Shown piece after piece: positions 28,977 through 38,241 of a DNA stretch of 64,000 nt (its first letter is position 1; every line of letters starts with the position of its first letter). Made by a program: the position numbers and the translations under genes. Source of the DNA: Candidatus Cryptobacteroides intestinavium (GTDB lineage: Bacteria > Bacteroidota > Bacteroidia > Bacteroidales > UBA932); NCBI GenBank assembly GCA_017694845.1, contig JADIMI010000061.1, positions 1-64,000 on the forward strand, given 5' to 3'. The notes beneath the pieces are model-generated. The model was not told where the DNA came from and searched no databases. It worked only from the letters and a program-made list of their open reading frames with translations.

Positions 28977-30947
28977 TTAAAACGAAATATCGAACCCGCC
29001 GACAAAGGTCGCTCCCGGCATCGGGAAACCGGCATTGATCTCATACTGCTGAGCAAGAAGGTTGTCGCCCTTGACAAAGAAATTCAGCCAGTCTGTCAGA
29101 CGGACGCTTGCACGGAGGTTCCACAGCAGAAAATTCTCTTTCTGCACCGGATCAGGCGAGACAGCCGTATAGAGGCCGTTGATGTACTGCAGCCCCGTGG
29201 ATATTCTCCAGCGCCCTTCAGCAAAAGATGCTCCCGCGTATGCCTTGTGTTCAGGCGCACCTGCAACCGGATTCTTCATATTCAGATAACTGTAATTGGC
29301 ATCGACAGACCAGTTCCCGGAAATCCTGTATGCCGCCTCCAGTTCCACTCCGGCATTGTCCAGCTTACCCGAATTGACATTGCGGGGACGGCCGTCAACC
29401 CTTGTCGTCATAATGATATTGTCCGCATCGATATAGAAGACATTCACCCCGTAACGCAGAGCACCACCGACCATGGTCTGGGAAAACGCCAGTTCGTAGT
29501 TCCACATCCTTTCAGGCTGCAGCCCGTCATTCTGGGGAGGGAACATATACATTTCGCGTACGGTCGGATATCTGAACCCTTTCGCTACCGAAAGCTTCAG
29601 TTCAATGGAATGCGGAAGATGGAACGAAAGACCTGCCTGAGGCACCCACTCTGTCCCGACACGGGAATGATGGTCCATCCGCACTCCTGCATCCAGTGTC
29701 AGCCAGTGCCCGAAATTCTGACGGAAATCCAGATAAGCCGCCACCTCGTGCAGGACGACATCCGCTATCGGTTCTGTCCTTCCATCCGGTTCTCCCGAGA
29801 CCGCATCGACCATATCATTCCAGGCATTTCCTCCGAAACGATACCAGTCAGCTCCCGCAGTGAGCCTGTTCCCCTTGAACATCTGTACACTCTGGTAAAG
29901 CGATATTCCCATCATATCGTCAAGCGAACGGTAGCGGTAATCGAGAGGAGTCTCCCCCTTGGACGGTTCGTATCCATCATTGATATAATGGTCCCCCCAG
30001 TTATAGAAGAAGCTCAGAGCGCCGGATGTCTTTTCATAACTGTTTGACAGACGCGCAGATGTCATCCCTCTTGTAATCCGCTGGTCGGCATCCAGAACGG
30101 GACTTGCGACCGTACCGGGATTGGAGGCATTGAAATGCGTCACGTTCACATCGGCCGAGACATCCCAGCTGTCGGAGAATTCATAACCGAGCTTCGCATA
30201 TCCTCCGTACTGTTCGAACCCTGTATCATCCCTGTGGCCGTCCGAACGGTTGTACGAGGCGCTCACCACACTGGAAAACCCTTTCTTGTGCACCATATTG
30301 GTCACTTCGGTCTCCAAAGTATTATATGAGCCGTAACCGACACGGGCGTTTGTCCTTACCCCGTCTGAATCCATTTTTCTTGTGACTATATTGATCACTC
30401 CGCCCATTGCATTGGAGCCATAGAGCATCGATGCCGGCCCCCTGAGCACTTCGACCTTCTCGGCGAGGAACGACTGGTATGCATCCGATATCGGATGTCC
30501 CATAAGCCCCATATACTGCGGATGTCCGTCGATCAGGACCATCATCCGTCCCGACCCTCCGCTTAGTCCACGCATCGAGATACCTCCGGCAGCCCCTTCA
30601 GAGACTCCGTACCCCATCATTGACCTCCTGGTGACAAACAGTCCGGAAACCTGCTCCGAGAGTACAGGCAGCAGGGACGACTCATATGACTGTTCAATCT
30701 GCCGCCTTCCAATGACAGACACTGTAAAAGGCAGATGCCTTATGTCCACCGCATTCCTCGTGCCGGTTACAACCGCCTCTTCCAGAGGCTTTTTCTCATC
30801 TATGACCACTGATCCATCACCGTCACAGAAACTCTCTATGACAGCGTTCCAATCCTTTTCCATACAGTTCCCGGCATAAGTCTCTATCCGGGCGATGAAT
30901 ATTCCTGCCATACAGGCTGAAAGCATCAAGCCTTTCCTGACCACCAT
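28977..30947 (-). CDS. TonB-dependent outer membrane receptor
   Basis: Plug domain (AVVTGTRNAVDIRHLPFTVSVIGRRQIEQS; VEVLRGPASMLYGSNAMGGVINIVTRK) and C-terminal beta strand ...FVGGFDISF. Confidence 0.93.
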   Translation of the reverse strand: MVVRKGLMLSACMAGIFIARIETYAGNCMEKDWNAVIESFCDGDGSVVIDEKKPLEEAVVTGTRNAVDIRHLPFTVSVIGRRQIEQSYESSLLPVLSEQVSGLFVTRRSMMGYGVSEGAAGGISMRGLSGGSGRMMVLIDGHPQYMGLMGHPISDAYQSFLAEKVEVLRGPASMLYGSNAMGGVINIVTRKMDSDGVRTNARVGYGSYNTLETEVTNMVHKKGFSSVVSASYNRSDGHRDDTGFEQYGGYAKLGYEFSDSWDVSADVNVTHFNASNPGTVASPVLDADQRITRGMTSARLSNSYEKTSGALSFFYNWGDHYINDGYEPSKGETPLDYRYRSLDDMMGISLYQSVQMFKGNRLTAGADWYRFGGNAWNDMVDAVSGEPDGRTEPIADVVLHEVAAYLDFRQNFGHWLTLDAGVRMDHHSRVGTEWVPQAGLSFHLPHSIELKLSVAKGFRYPTVREMYMFPPQNDGLQPERMWNYELAFSQTMVGGALRYGVNVFYIDADNIIMTTRVDGRPRNVNSGKLDNAGVELEAAYRISGNWSVDANYSYLNMKNPVAGAPEHKAYAGASFAEGRWRISTGLQYINGLYTAVSPDPVQKENFLLWNLRASVRLTDWLNFFVKGDNLLAQQYEINAGFPMPGATFVGGFDISF

Positions 30948-31066
30948 AACTATTCTAAATTTCGGGAATGCAAAATTATAAAATGCCGGGGAACGGCAAA
31001 CCGTTTCCTGGCATCAAACTGTAAATATGGTATACAAATCCGTAAAATATCTTACGCCGAGACCAC

Positions 31067-32518
31067 CTACGCTATCGGGCCGGACCCGCACAGTTCATCC
31101 CCGTCATACCATACGGCAAACTGACCTGGAGTAATTCCGCGCTGGGGTTCATCAAAAAGGATGAACATTCCGGAATCCCTCCTTATCAGCACTGCATCCT
31201 GCAGCGGCTGACGGTAACGTATCCTCACACGGTATCTGCGTATCTCGCCAATGTCCATCTCCAGATCATCGTGTATCCAGTGGATATCCTCCGGCATGAC
31301 TCTGAGACAGCTGCGGTGCAGCCCCTTATGCGACTCCCCTTCCCCTACATATATTATATTCCGCTTCACATCCGTCTCTATCACAAAGACAGGCTCCCTG
31401 TGCCCGCCTATATTGAGACCCTTGCGCTGCCCTACGGTGTAAAACTGCGCCCCATTATGTCTTCCGATTATTTTTCCGTACGGATTGTCCTTGTATCTTG
31501 TCTTCTTTATGTGCCTTTTTCCGCTGCGGTAGGTCTCCGTCTCGAACGTAATGTCATATTTTACCGGCTCAGAAAGACGGATCAGCTGCTCATCTGACAA
31601 AGCAGCTATCATAGCAGCATCATAGCGCGGCTGTCCCGGGACATATTCCCCGTCTCCGGCAGGCACATCACAAGCCTCCCCGCCAGCATCCGTTCCCGAT
31701 ATGACATCATCCGGAAGAAGGGTCCCGAGAAGATCCCTGCAGAACCGATACTGGTCATTTTCTGCATAATATGCATCATAGACCTCCACTACATCCCCTT
31801 CTCTGGGCTGAAGGACCTGCTGCAGGAATGTCGGAAGGTCGACCTTCCCGATAAAGCATATCCCCTGCGAATCCTTCTTGTCAGCAGACGGGAGATCCGC
31901 CTCGCGGGCGAGCCTCCTGACCTCCGGTTTCACTATATCCCCTATAGGGAACATAGCCCTGGACAGCTGTTCCTGGTTCAGCTGGCAGAGGAAATAGCTC
32001 TGGTCCTTGTTGGGATCGGAACCGGCCAGAAGCCTGTAGACCGGATGTCCATCAGCATCCGTCAGCGGACCGCCATCAGGCCCGGACAGCCGTTCCTTCC
32101 GGCAATAATGGCCGGTAGCGACCATATCCGCCCCGAGCTTCCGTGCGCATTTGAGGAATGCATCGAATTTTATCTCCCTGTTGCACAGCACATCCGGATT
32201 AGGAGTACGGCCACGGGAATATTCCTCGAACATATAGTCGACAACTCTCCTGCGGTACTCTTTGCTCAGATCGACAAAATAGAAAGGTATCCCGATCTTT
32301 CTGGCAACCATCTCTGCGACAAACCTGTCCTCCTCCCACTCGCAGTCTCCGTGCAGGGTGGTCGAGGCATCGTTCCAGTTCTGCATGAACAGGGCGAACA
32401 CATCATATCCCTGCCGCTTGAGAAGAAGGGCCGCCACACTCGAATCCACTCCACCGCTCAGCCCGATGCACACCTTTATGTCCTTGTTTTCCTTACCTGT
32501 CATATCATTATTATTCAT
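31067..32518 (-). CDS. mnmA: tRNA-specific 2-thiouridylase MnmA (extended central region)
   Basis: GLSGGVDSSVAALLLKRQGYDVFALFMQNW; ATGHYCR; DPNKDQSYFLCQL; SQGICFIGK; GQRKGLNIGG. Confidence 0.95.
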   Translation of the reverse strand: MNNNDMTGKENKDIKVCIGLSGGVDSSVAALLLKRQGYDVFALFMQNWNDASTTLHGDCEWEEDRFVAEMVARKIGIPFYFVDLSKEYRRRVVDYMFEEYSRGRTPNPDVLCNREIKFDAFLKCARKLGADMVATGHYCRKERLSGPDGGPLTDADGHPVYRLLAGSDPNKDQSYFLCQLNQEQLSRAMFPIGDIVKPEVRRLAREADLPSADKKDSQGICFIGKVDLPTFLQQVLQPREGDVVEVYDAYYAENDQYRFCRDLLGTLLPDDVISGTDAGGEACDVPAGDGEYVPGQPRYDAAMIAALSDEQLIRLSEPVKYDITFETETYRSGKRHIKKTRYKDNPYGKIIGRHNGAQFYTVGQRKGLNIGGHREPVFVIETDVKRNIIYVGEGESHKGLHRSCLRVMPEDIHWIHDDLEMDIGEIRRYRVRIRYRQPLQDAVLIRRDSGMFILFDEPQRGITPGQFAVWYDGDELCGSGPIA

Positions 32519-32677
32519 TCGGCGTCCCTTCAGCCTGCATTCCGATGTTTCCGCTCATTCCGTCACACCGGTCCATACAAGGTTTCAATTTATTTTTACT
32601 ATATTTGGCTGCAAATATAGTCAAGTTCCGCAACCATAGCAAAGGATCCTGCGCCGATAGACTATGCGCAGAAGGGA

Positions 32678-33184
32678 ATGCACAGTAACACTGAATATCA
32701 GACAATGGACAGGAGAGAGATAAATATTGTCTACACGGAATTCGGCAGTCTGAATGAACTGCCTGATGATGACCGTGAACTGGCTCTCAAGGCCATAGAA
32801 GCCACAAGGAATTCATATGCCCCGTATTCCCGGTTCAATGTCGGCGCTGCAGTAAGGCTTGATGACGGAACCGTTGTCACAGGCGCCAACCAGGAAAACA
32901 TCGCCTACCCGTCCGGCCTGTGCGCGGAACGGACAGCAATGTTCTACGCAGCATCGGAATATCCGGACATTCCGATGAAAACGATCGCGATAGCCGCATC
33001 TTCGGGAGGAAAGCTCTGTCCGGAACCGGCGACCCCTTGCGGTGCCTGCCGTCAGGTAATGGCTGAGTACCAGTCTCGAGGAGGACATCATATCTCCATC
33101 ATTCTCGTCGGGGAGGAAAAGATCTGGAAATTCTCATCAGTAGATGACATTCTTCCTCTCATCTTCGACAGCCTCGGAAAATAA
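32678..33184 (+). CDS. cdd: cytidine deaminase
   Basis: NSYAPYSRFNVGAAVRL; GLCAERTAMFYAAS; PCGACRQVM. Confidence 0.96.
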   Translation: MHSNTEYQTMDRREINIVYTEFGSLNELPDDDRELALKAIEATRNSYAPYSRFNVGAAVRLDDGTVVTGANQENIAYPSGLCAERTAMFYAASEYPDIPMKTIAIAASSGGKLCPEPATPCGACRQVMAEYQSRGGHHISIILVGEEKIWKFSSVDDILPLIFDSLGK

Positions 33185-33213
33185 GGTCTGTCTGCACAAA
33201 ACAGCAGATATAT

Positions 33214-33244
33214 TTTGCCGGAAAGAAAATTTGATATACCTTTG
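33214..33244 (+). promoter_or_regulatory. Bacteroidota-type promoter of the SRP RNA
   Basis: TTTG-N19-TACCTTTG immediately upstream of the SRP RNA. Confidence 0.8.
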
Positions 33245-33248
33245 CAAA

Positions 33249-33344
33249 GGGTAAGTCATACACGACCAGCTCCTGCTGAATCCCCCAGGACCGGAAGGTA
33301 GCAAGGGTAGGTGGTTGTAGCGGTGCGATGTATTCAGCTTACCC
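33249..33344 (+). ncRNA. ffs: signal recognition particle RNA (small bacterial 4.5S type)
   Basis: GGGTAAG...CTTACCC closing stem and conserved SRP helix-8 motif CCCCCAGGACCGGAAGGTAGCAAGGGTAGG; followed by TTTTTT. Confidence 0.96.
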
Positions 33345-33400
33345 TTTTTTCATCTCCCCTCCAATATCCCTTATGTCACCATAGACGCAGCCGCTTTCTA

Positions 33401-33490
33401 TCATCCTGAACGGAGTCACCTTCTGTCATCCTGAACGGAGTTGCCTTCTGTCATCCTGAACGGAGTTGCCTTCTGTCATCCTGAGCGGAG
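33401..33490. repeat. 25-bp tandem repeat (TCATCCTGAACGGAGTTGCCTTCTG, ~3.5 units)
   Basis: Units at 33401, 33426, 33451 and a degenerate unit at 33476. Confidence 0.9.
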
Positions 33491-33580
33491 CCGCAGGCGA
33501 AGTGAAGGATCTGAAGCACCGATAATGCCATACAGAACGTAAATTGAAGGGTCCGTGCGCAGAGGCGCTCTTCGGCGAAG

Positions 33581-33741
33581 GGACCGCGAACATCAATTTT
33601 TCGTAATTCATTGAGACACAACACAATGCAAAATAACCTTGTTCGAGGTCCCCTCAAAAAAGTGGGGACCACGAACGATCGATTTTTGTAATAACCTGTA
33701 TTTCAACAAGATACAAATTCAACTTGTTCGTGGTCCGTTGT
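33581..33741. repeat. MITE-like element copy B (GTTCGnGGTCC family, ~161 bp)
   Basis: TIRs GGACCGCGAAC / GTTCGTGGTCC; internal hairpin GTTCGAGGTCCCC...GGGGACCACGAAC; aligns with 25431-25592. Confidence 0.75.
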
Positions 33742-33928
33742 CCCGCCCTTCTTCTTCAGATTCTTCGCTGCGCTCAGAAAGACATTTCTTGTCACCATAG
33801 ACGAAGCCGACTTATGTCATCCTGAACAAAAGCGTTTCTGTGTCACCATAGACGGAGCCGCAGGCGAAGTGAAGGATCTGGAGTACCACATTGGTCCTCC
33901 ACATTGGCAGCCATCGGTGATTCCAAAG

Positions 33929-33989
33929 GAGATATGCACCCCGAAGATGCCACTGAAGGCGTATATCGATGGTTGACCGCGCATATCTC
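33929..33989. repeat. ~61-bp palindromic element copy 2 (GAGATATGC...GCATATCTC)
   Basis: Matches copies at 25848 and 34002. Confidence 0.8.
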
Positions 33990-34001
33990 GACATTTGCAT
34001 A

Positions 34002-34062
34002 GAGATATGCACCCCGATGATGCCACTGGGAGCGTATATTGAGGGTTGCCGGTGCATATCTC
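34002..34062. repeat. ~61-bp palindromic element copy 3 (GAGATATGCACC...GGTGCATATCTC)
   Basis: 12-bp perfect terminal inverted repeats. Confidence 0.85.
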
Positions 34063-34275
34063 ACGAGGCACAGATTCTTCGCTTCGCTCAGAATGACAAT
34101 GAACGGCCGCTCAGAAGGACAGGAAAGTCGTTCTGTTTCAGATTCTTCGCTTCGCTCAGAATGACAGTGAGAAGTCGCTCAGAATGACAATGTACGGCCG
34201 CTCAGAAGGACAATGTACGGGGTTCAGAAGGATGTGTACCTGAACAGAAGGACCGGGCAGGGAAAGGATCAGGAG

Positions 34276-35619
34276 TCATTTTCGAAGAGACTGCACGGCA
34301 GTGATGATGGCATCCGCTGCGCCATCTATGCCGAGACGTCCTGTATTGAGCACTATGTCGTAGCCGCTGATATCCAGCCACTGTTTTCCTGTGTACTGCC
34401 AGCAGTGGTTGGCGCGGCCGATGTTCACCCTGTCGATCTTTGACGCCGCCTCTTCGGCACTGATATGGAACTTGTCCATCACCTGCCTTACGGCGAATTC
34501 CTTGTCCGATCCGACAAAGACCTTCAGTACGTGAGGATTGTCCCTGAGGATCCAGTTGCCAAGACGGCCGAGGATCACACAAGGACCCTGATGTGCCAGC
34601 TCCCGGACAGTCCGGCTTTCGCTTACATAGATCGCATCATCCTTTGAAGGGTTCATCGACATCGGGATACTGCTGTCAGCAAGGATCATCTCCCAGAGTC
34701 TTGCAGTCGAGATATTCTGTTCGTTCTGTGCCACGAATTCCGGCGAATACCCCATCTGCTCCGCTGCCATATCTATGATCTGCCTGTTGTAGAAAGGACA
34801 GCCGAGCCTGCGCGCGACCTCCTCTCCGACAGCATTACCCCCGCTGCCGTACATCCGGGCCACCGTCACCACACAGTAGTCTCCCCAGCTGTCGGTATCT
34901 GCAGCAGTCCCGGAACCGTGACGTTCGCATGCAGGGATGAATATCCGGTCGAGCCAGCCTATATGGGGAGAGAACACCCTGACCATATATCCGACATAGA
35001 ACATAGACACTATGGTACCGACACCGACCATCTTCCAGTCCCACCTGCCGAAAAAGACAAACATAAATACAACGCCTACAGATACCAGGAAAGTATCCGT
35101 ACATATCTTCACCCTGCTGAAATCCTTCCCGAGGAACTTCGATATGGCCAGAGGTAAACCTTCCCCGGCAAGCATCAGAGAATCACATCTCACCTCACAG
35201 GCTATACCGAAGGCGAGAATGGCTCCTCCTGCCAGAAGTTCAAGGAACCTCAGAGGATATCCGGCCAGAGGACTTATTGTATAAGGGATCTGCAGGAAGC
35301 CGGTCAGCCACATCGTGAAATCAGTATAGAACCCGAAAAGGAAAGACACGACAATCTGGAGGAACTGCCGCTTCTCGAAGTCCTTCCTCAACAGCAATAT
35401 CTGGACTGTGATGAAAAAGACGTGCATACATATCGTCAGCTGACCCATTGTCAGCCCGATTCCAGGTATGAGGGACAGGATATATGGAGGTGCGGATATC
35501 GGGGATGAACCGAGATTGGCCCTGATAGAGAGCGAAGTCCCCAATGCGATGACAAACAGTATTACGACAAAACTCAGATAACGGCGGCCCCATTCCGCCT
35601 TGCTTCTTTCAACGGTCAT
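34276..35619 (-). CDS. YczE/YitT-like membrane protein fused to a cytidylate kinase-like domain
   Basis: N-terminal multi-TM (LGTSLSIRANLGSSPISAPPYILSLIPGIGLTMGQLT) plus C-terminal VTVARMYGSGGNAVGEEVARRLGCPFYNRQIIDMAAEQMG kinase-like P-loop. Confidence 0.85.
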   Translation of the reverse strand: MTVERSKAEWGRRYLSFVVILFVIALGTSLSIRANLGSSPISAPPYILSLIPGIGLTMGQLTICMHVFFITVQILLLRKDFEKRQFLQIVVSFLFGFYTDFTMWLTGFLQIPYTISPLAGYPLRFLELLAGGAILAFGIACEVRCDSLMLAGEGLPLAISKFLGKDFSRVKICTDTFLVSVGVVFMFVFFGRWDWKMVGVGTIVSMFYVGYMVRVFSPHIGWLDRIFIPACERHGSGTAADTDSWGDYCVVTVARMYGSGGNAVGEEVARRLGCPFYNRQIIDMAAEQMGYSPEFVAQNEQNISTARLWEMILADSSIPMSMNPSKDDAIYVSESRTVRELAHQGPCVILGRLGNWILRDNPHVLKVFVGSDKEFAVRQVMDKFHISAEEAASKIDRVNIGRANHCWQYTGKQWLDISGYDIVLNTGRLGIDGAADAIITAVQSLRK

Positions 35620-35676
35620 TTATGATTTCTGCTTAACAGGGCGCAAATTTACTCAATTCAGGACATAATTGTACCA

Positions 35677-36720
35677 TTAATTCCCGAGAAGCCCGGACAG
35701 CCTGGAGAAAAGAGCTTCTCCATAGAGGTTCTTTCCGACTATGATTCCTGTAGAGCAGTCGATGAGATAGTTCCACGGCAGCCCGTTCACACCGTAGGCG
35801 GCGACTTCAGGAACATCGCGGAAGCCTGACGCGGGTATGTCAATTATGACATTTGTCCAGCCGAGTCCGTTCTCATGGACAAAATCCGACCACTGTTCCC
35901 TGTCGCCATCAAAAGACACGGCATAGACATCGAATCCTTTTCCCTTATATTCGGAATATGCAGATTTCAGATCAGGCAGCGACTCTCTGCAGGCACCGCA
36001 CCATGTCGCCCAGAAATCGAGCAGGACATACATAGCCCCGTCACGGTCTACGACCGATGCCAGATCTATGACAGCACCGTCAACGGACTCCCCTTCAATA
36101 TCCATATATTTTCCATCCACATCCGTCTTTGCACGCGACACGAGCTGTTCAAGAAAGAGCATTGATGGAGTCTGCCTCAATTCTTCCGGGAATCCTTCCA
36201 TAAGCCTCGCCGCAGTGATGGAACTTCCTCCGGACAATATGTAATAATCACACAGAAGACTGACTCCCAAGATATCATGATGCCGTGAAATCTCGCCCGC
36301 GAGAAAATCCAGCTTAGCTCTGTCATCCGCTATCGAGCGGAACTCTGCAAATATATCTGCAAGTCTGTCATTGGACGGGGTCCCGGTGAAGCCGTACCAG
36401 CCCTCGCTCTTCTCGACCGCCCTGACATCTCCCTCTTCCAATATGAAAGGATTACCGATATTGGTCGCGGAAGACATATCCTTCCCGAGATATGCATAGA
36501 CTATCTCCGCAGAGTCACATTCGCCTTCGATATGAAAAGAGGAATTCCCCACCATAGCCGAGTCAATCACCCTCCATTCATGATTCGTCACCAGATATAC
36601 ATAATCCCCTTCATATCTGCTGAAGAACGGGCCGCTCCCGGAGACCGTATATCTGAATCCTTCAGAACAGGACGCGACCATAACGGCGGCAGCCACAAGT
36701 GCAGGCACAAAATGTCTCAT
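35677..36720 (-). CDS. TlpA-like thioredoxin-fold lipoprotein (DUF4369-type N-terminus)
   Basis: Lipoprotein signal (VMVASCS); LLDFWATWCGACRESLPDLKSAY thioredoxin motif. Confidence 0.88.
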   Translation of the reverse strand: MRHFVPALVAAAVMVASCSEGFRYTVSGSGPFFSRYEGDYVYLVTNHEWRVIDSAMVGNSSFHIEGECDSAEIVYAYLGKDMSSATNIGNPFILEEGDVRAVEKSEGWYGFTGTPSNDRLADIFAEFRSIADDRAKLDFLAGEISRHHDILGVSLLCDYYILSGGSSITAARLMEGFPEELRQTPSMLFLEQLVSRAKTDVDGKYMDIEGESVDGAVIDLASVVDRDGAMYVLLDFWATWCGACRESLPDLKSAYSEYKGKGFDVYAVSFDGDREQWSDFVHENGLGWTNVIIDIPASGFRDVPEVAAYGVNGLPWNYLIDCSTGIIVGKNLYGEALFSRLSGLLGN

Positions 36721-36763
36721 TATATTCGGATATTTTCCGTAAAGATACGAATTTTATATCGGA

Positions 36764-37702
36764 TCAGGCGTTGTCTTCGGCATTCCGGGCCTTGCTCTTG
36801 TTGACCAGGAACACTCCGCCGAAGATAAGTATGACGGCCAGGATCTTCAGTATATTGAAGCTGTCCATTCCCCAGATGATCGCGACAACGGTGGCCACCA
36901 CAGGCTGCACATAATTGTACATTGCCACAAGGGTCGGGCGGAGATACTTCTGCCCTACAGGCACTATCAGATAGCACAGGAAAGTGCCGAACACAAGTAC
37001 ATAAGCCAGTTCGGCATATTCAGTCAATGTAATGGAGTCCCAGCCGGTCAGAGCGAGACTTCTGGCTGAAACAGGCAGCAGCACTATGGATGCAAAGGTG
37101 AACATCCACTTCATCAGTGTCACCGGAGAATATTTCTTTATAAGATCCCTGAATATCACAAGATAGATCGCATACGAGCACTGTGCGAAAAAGCAGAGAA
37201 GGTCTCCGGACAGGTTCGACGACCGGGCTGCACTGCTGATCTGATCCGATGCGCCGGGAAGAAGGCGGTTGCCGAAAACCAGCAGCAGGGCACCGCAGGC
37301 CCCGAGCAGCACTCCTCCGGCTTTCAGGCCGGTTATCGGTTCCTTGATGAATATTGCCGCGAAGATCATTGTCACTATCGGAAGAGTGGTCGTTATGATT
37401 GACGCATCGACCGGGGATGTCATTGAGACACCTGTCACAAAGACGCACTGGTTGAGAAGAATCGCGAAAAGTCCCGCGAAGAACAGCTTCACATAGTCTC
37501 CCTTGTCCTCGACTTTCTCTCCGGGCAAGAAAAGAGAAATGATCCAGAAAAGTACAGCCGCCCCGAAGATACGCACGTCGGCCACAAGCAGAGAGGATAC
37601 AGCGTCGGAATTCATGGCAGCCTTCGAGACAGGGGACATAAGTCCCCACATAATGCTTGCTGCAAGCATCGATATATGTCCTGCCTTTTGCTCCTTAGTC
37701 AT
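36764..37702 (-). CDS. DMT superfamily transporter (EamA domain)
   Basis: MTKEQKAGHISMLAASIMWGLMSPVSKAAMNS start, 10-TM EamA pattern; the ORF track start (38071) is over-extended across mgsA. Confidence 0.92.
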   Translation of the reverse strand: MTKEQKAGHISMLAASIMWGLMSPVSKAAMNSDAVSSLLVADVRIFGAAVLFWIISLFLPGEKVEDKGDYVKLFFAGLFAILLNQCVFVTGVSMTSPVDASIITTTLPIVTMIFAAIFIKEPITGLKAGGVLLGACGALLLVFGNRLLPGASDQISSAARSSNLSGDLLCFFAQCSYAIYLVIFRDLIKKYSPVTLMKWMFTFASIVLLPVSARSLALTGWDSITLTEYAELAYVLVFGTFLCYLIVPVGQKYLRPTLVAMYNYVQPVVATVVAIIWGMDSFNILKILAVILIFGGVFLVNKSKARNAEDNA

Positions 37703-37783
37703 AATTTCCGGTTTTGAGGGCGCAAAAATACATAAAAAACCGATATTTTTCGTATAATTGTTCCTGTTTTTAATTACACGGAT

Positions 37784-38239
37784 ATGATACGTAACATTGC
37801 ACTCGTAGCCCACGATGCCAGGAAAGCAGAACTGGTCAGCTGGGTCCGTTTCAATGCAGGATCCCTGAAAACCTGCAGACTTTTCTGTACCGGCACAACC
37901 GGACGGCTCATCGAAGAGGCACTCAGAGAAGAACTTGGAGACCAGTGCCCTGAAATAACGAAACTGCTTAGCGGCCCGCTCGGAGGTGATGCCCAGATCA
38001 GCGCTATGATCGCGGAATACAAGGTCGATATGCTTGTCTTCTTCTGCGACAACCTCATAATGCAGGGGCATCAGAACGATGTGATGGGGCTGGTGAGGCT
38101 GGCATCCCTCTACAACGTGCCTTTCGCGACCAACAGGAGCACAGCGGACTTTATCATCTCATCCCCTCTCTTCCACGATCCGTCCTACGAGAGGATAATA
38201 CCTTCCTGCATCGAGTCCTACAAGAACCGAAAGCTGTAA
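37784..38239 (+). CDS. mgsA: methylglyoxal synthase
   Basis: IALVAHDARKAELVSWV; FCTGTTGRLI; SGPLGGDAQISAMIAE. Confidence 0.96.
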   Translation: MIRNIALVAHDARKAELVSWVRFNAGSLKTCRLFCTGTTGRLIEEALREELGDQCPEITKLLSGPLGGDAQISAMIAEYKVDMLVFFCDNLIMQGHQNDVMGLVRLASLYNVPFATNRSTADFIISSPLFHDPSYERIIPSCIESYKNRKL

Positions 38240-38241
38240 AG

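Larger units (their letters stand above)
33360..34250. repeat. intergenic repeat island 3
   Basis: Same repeat families as islands 1 and 2 plus tandem copies of CAGATTCTTCGCTTCGCTCAGAATGACA. Confidence 0.8.

Noticed and set aside
29247-30047. 266-aa + ORF antisense to the TonB receptor
   Set aside because: Shadow ORF opposite a clear TonB-dependent receptor.
30948-31066. Cobalamin riboswitch upstream of the TonB receptor
   Set aside because: Only ~120 nt between genes, and no B12-box-like sequence (GCCACTG) or extended structure seen.
33401-33490. Possible CRISPR array
   Set aside because: Direct 25-bp tandem repeats with no spacers between them and no cas genes; the sequence belongs to a dispersed intergenic repeat family.
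33426-34064. Several short ORFs (e.g. 33426-33672, 33812-34071)
   Set aside because: All lie in repeat island 3; their near-identical translations (e.g. ILHFACGS..) reflect DNA repeats, not proteins.
36764-38071. 435-aa version of the DMT transporter
   Set aside because: N-terminal 123 aa are antisense to mgsA; the true start is MTKEQKAGHISML at 37702.
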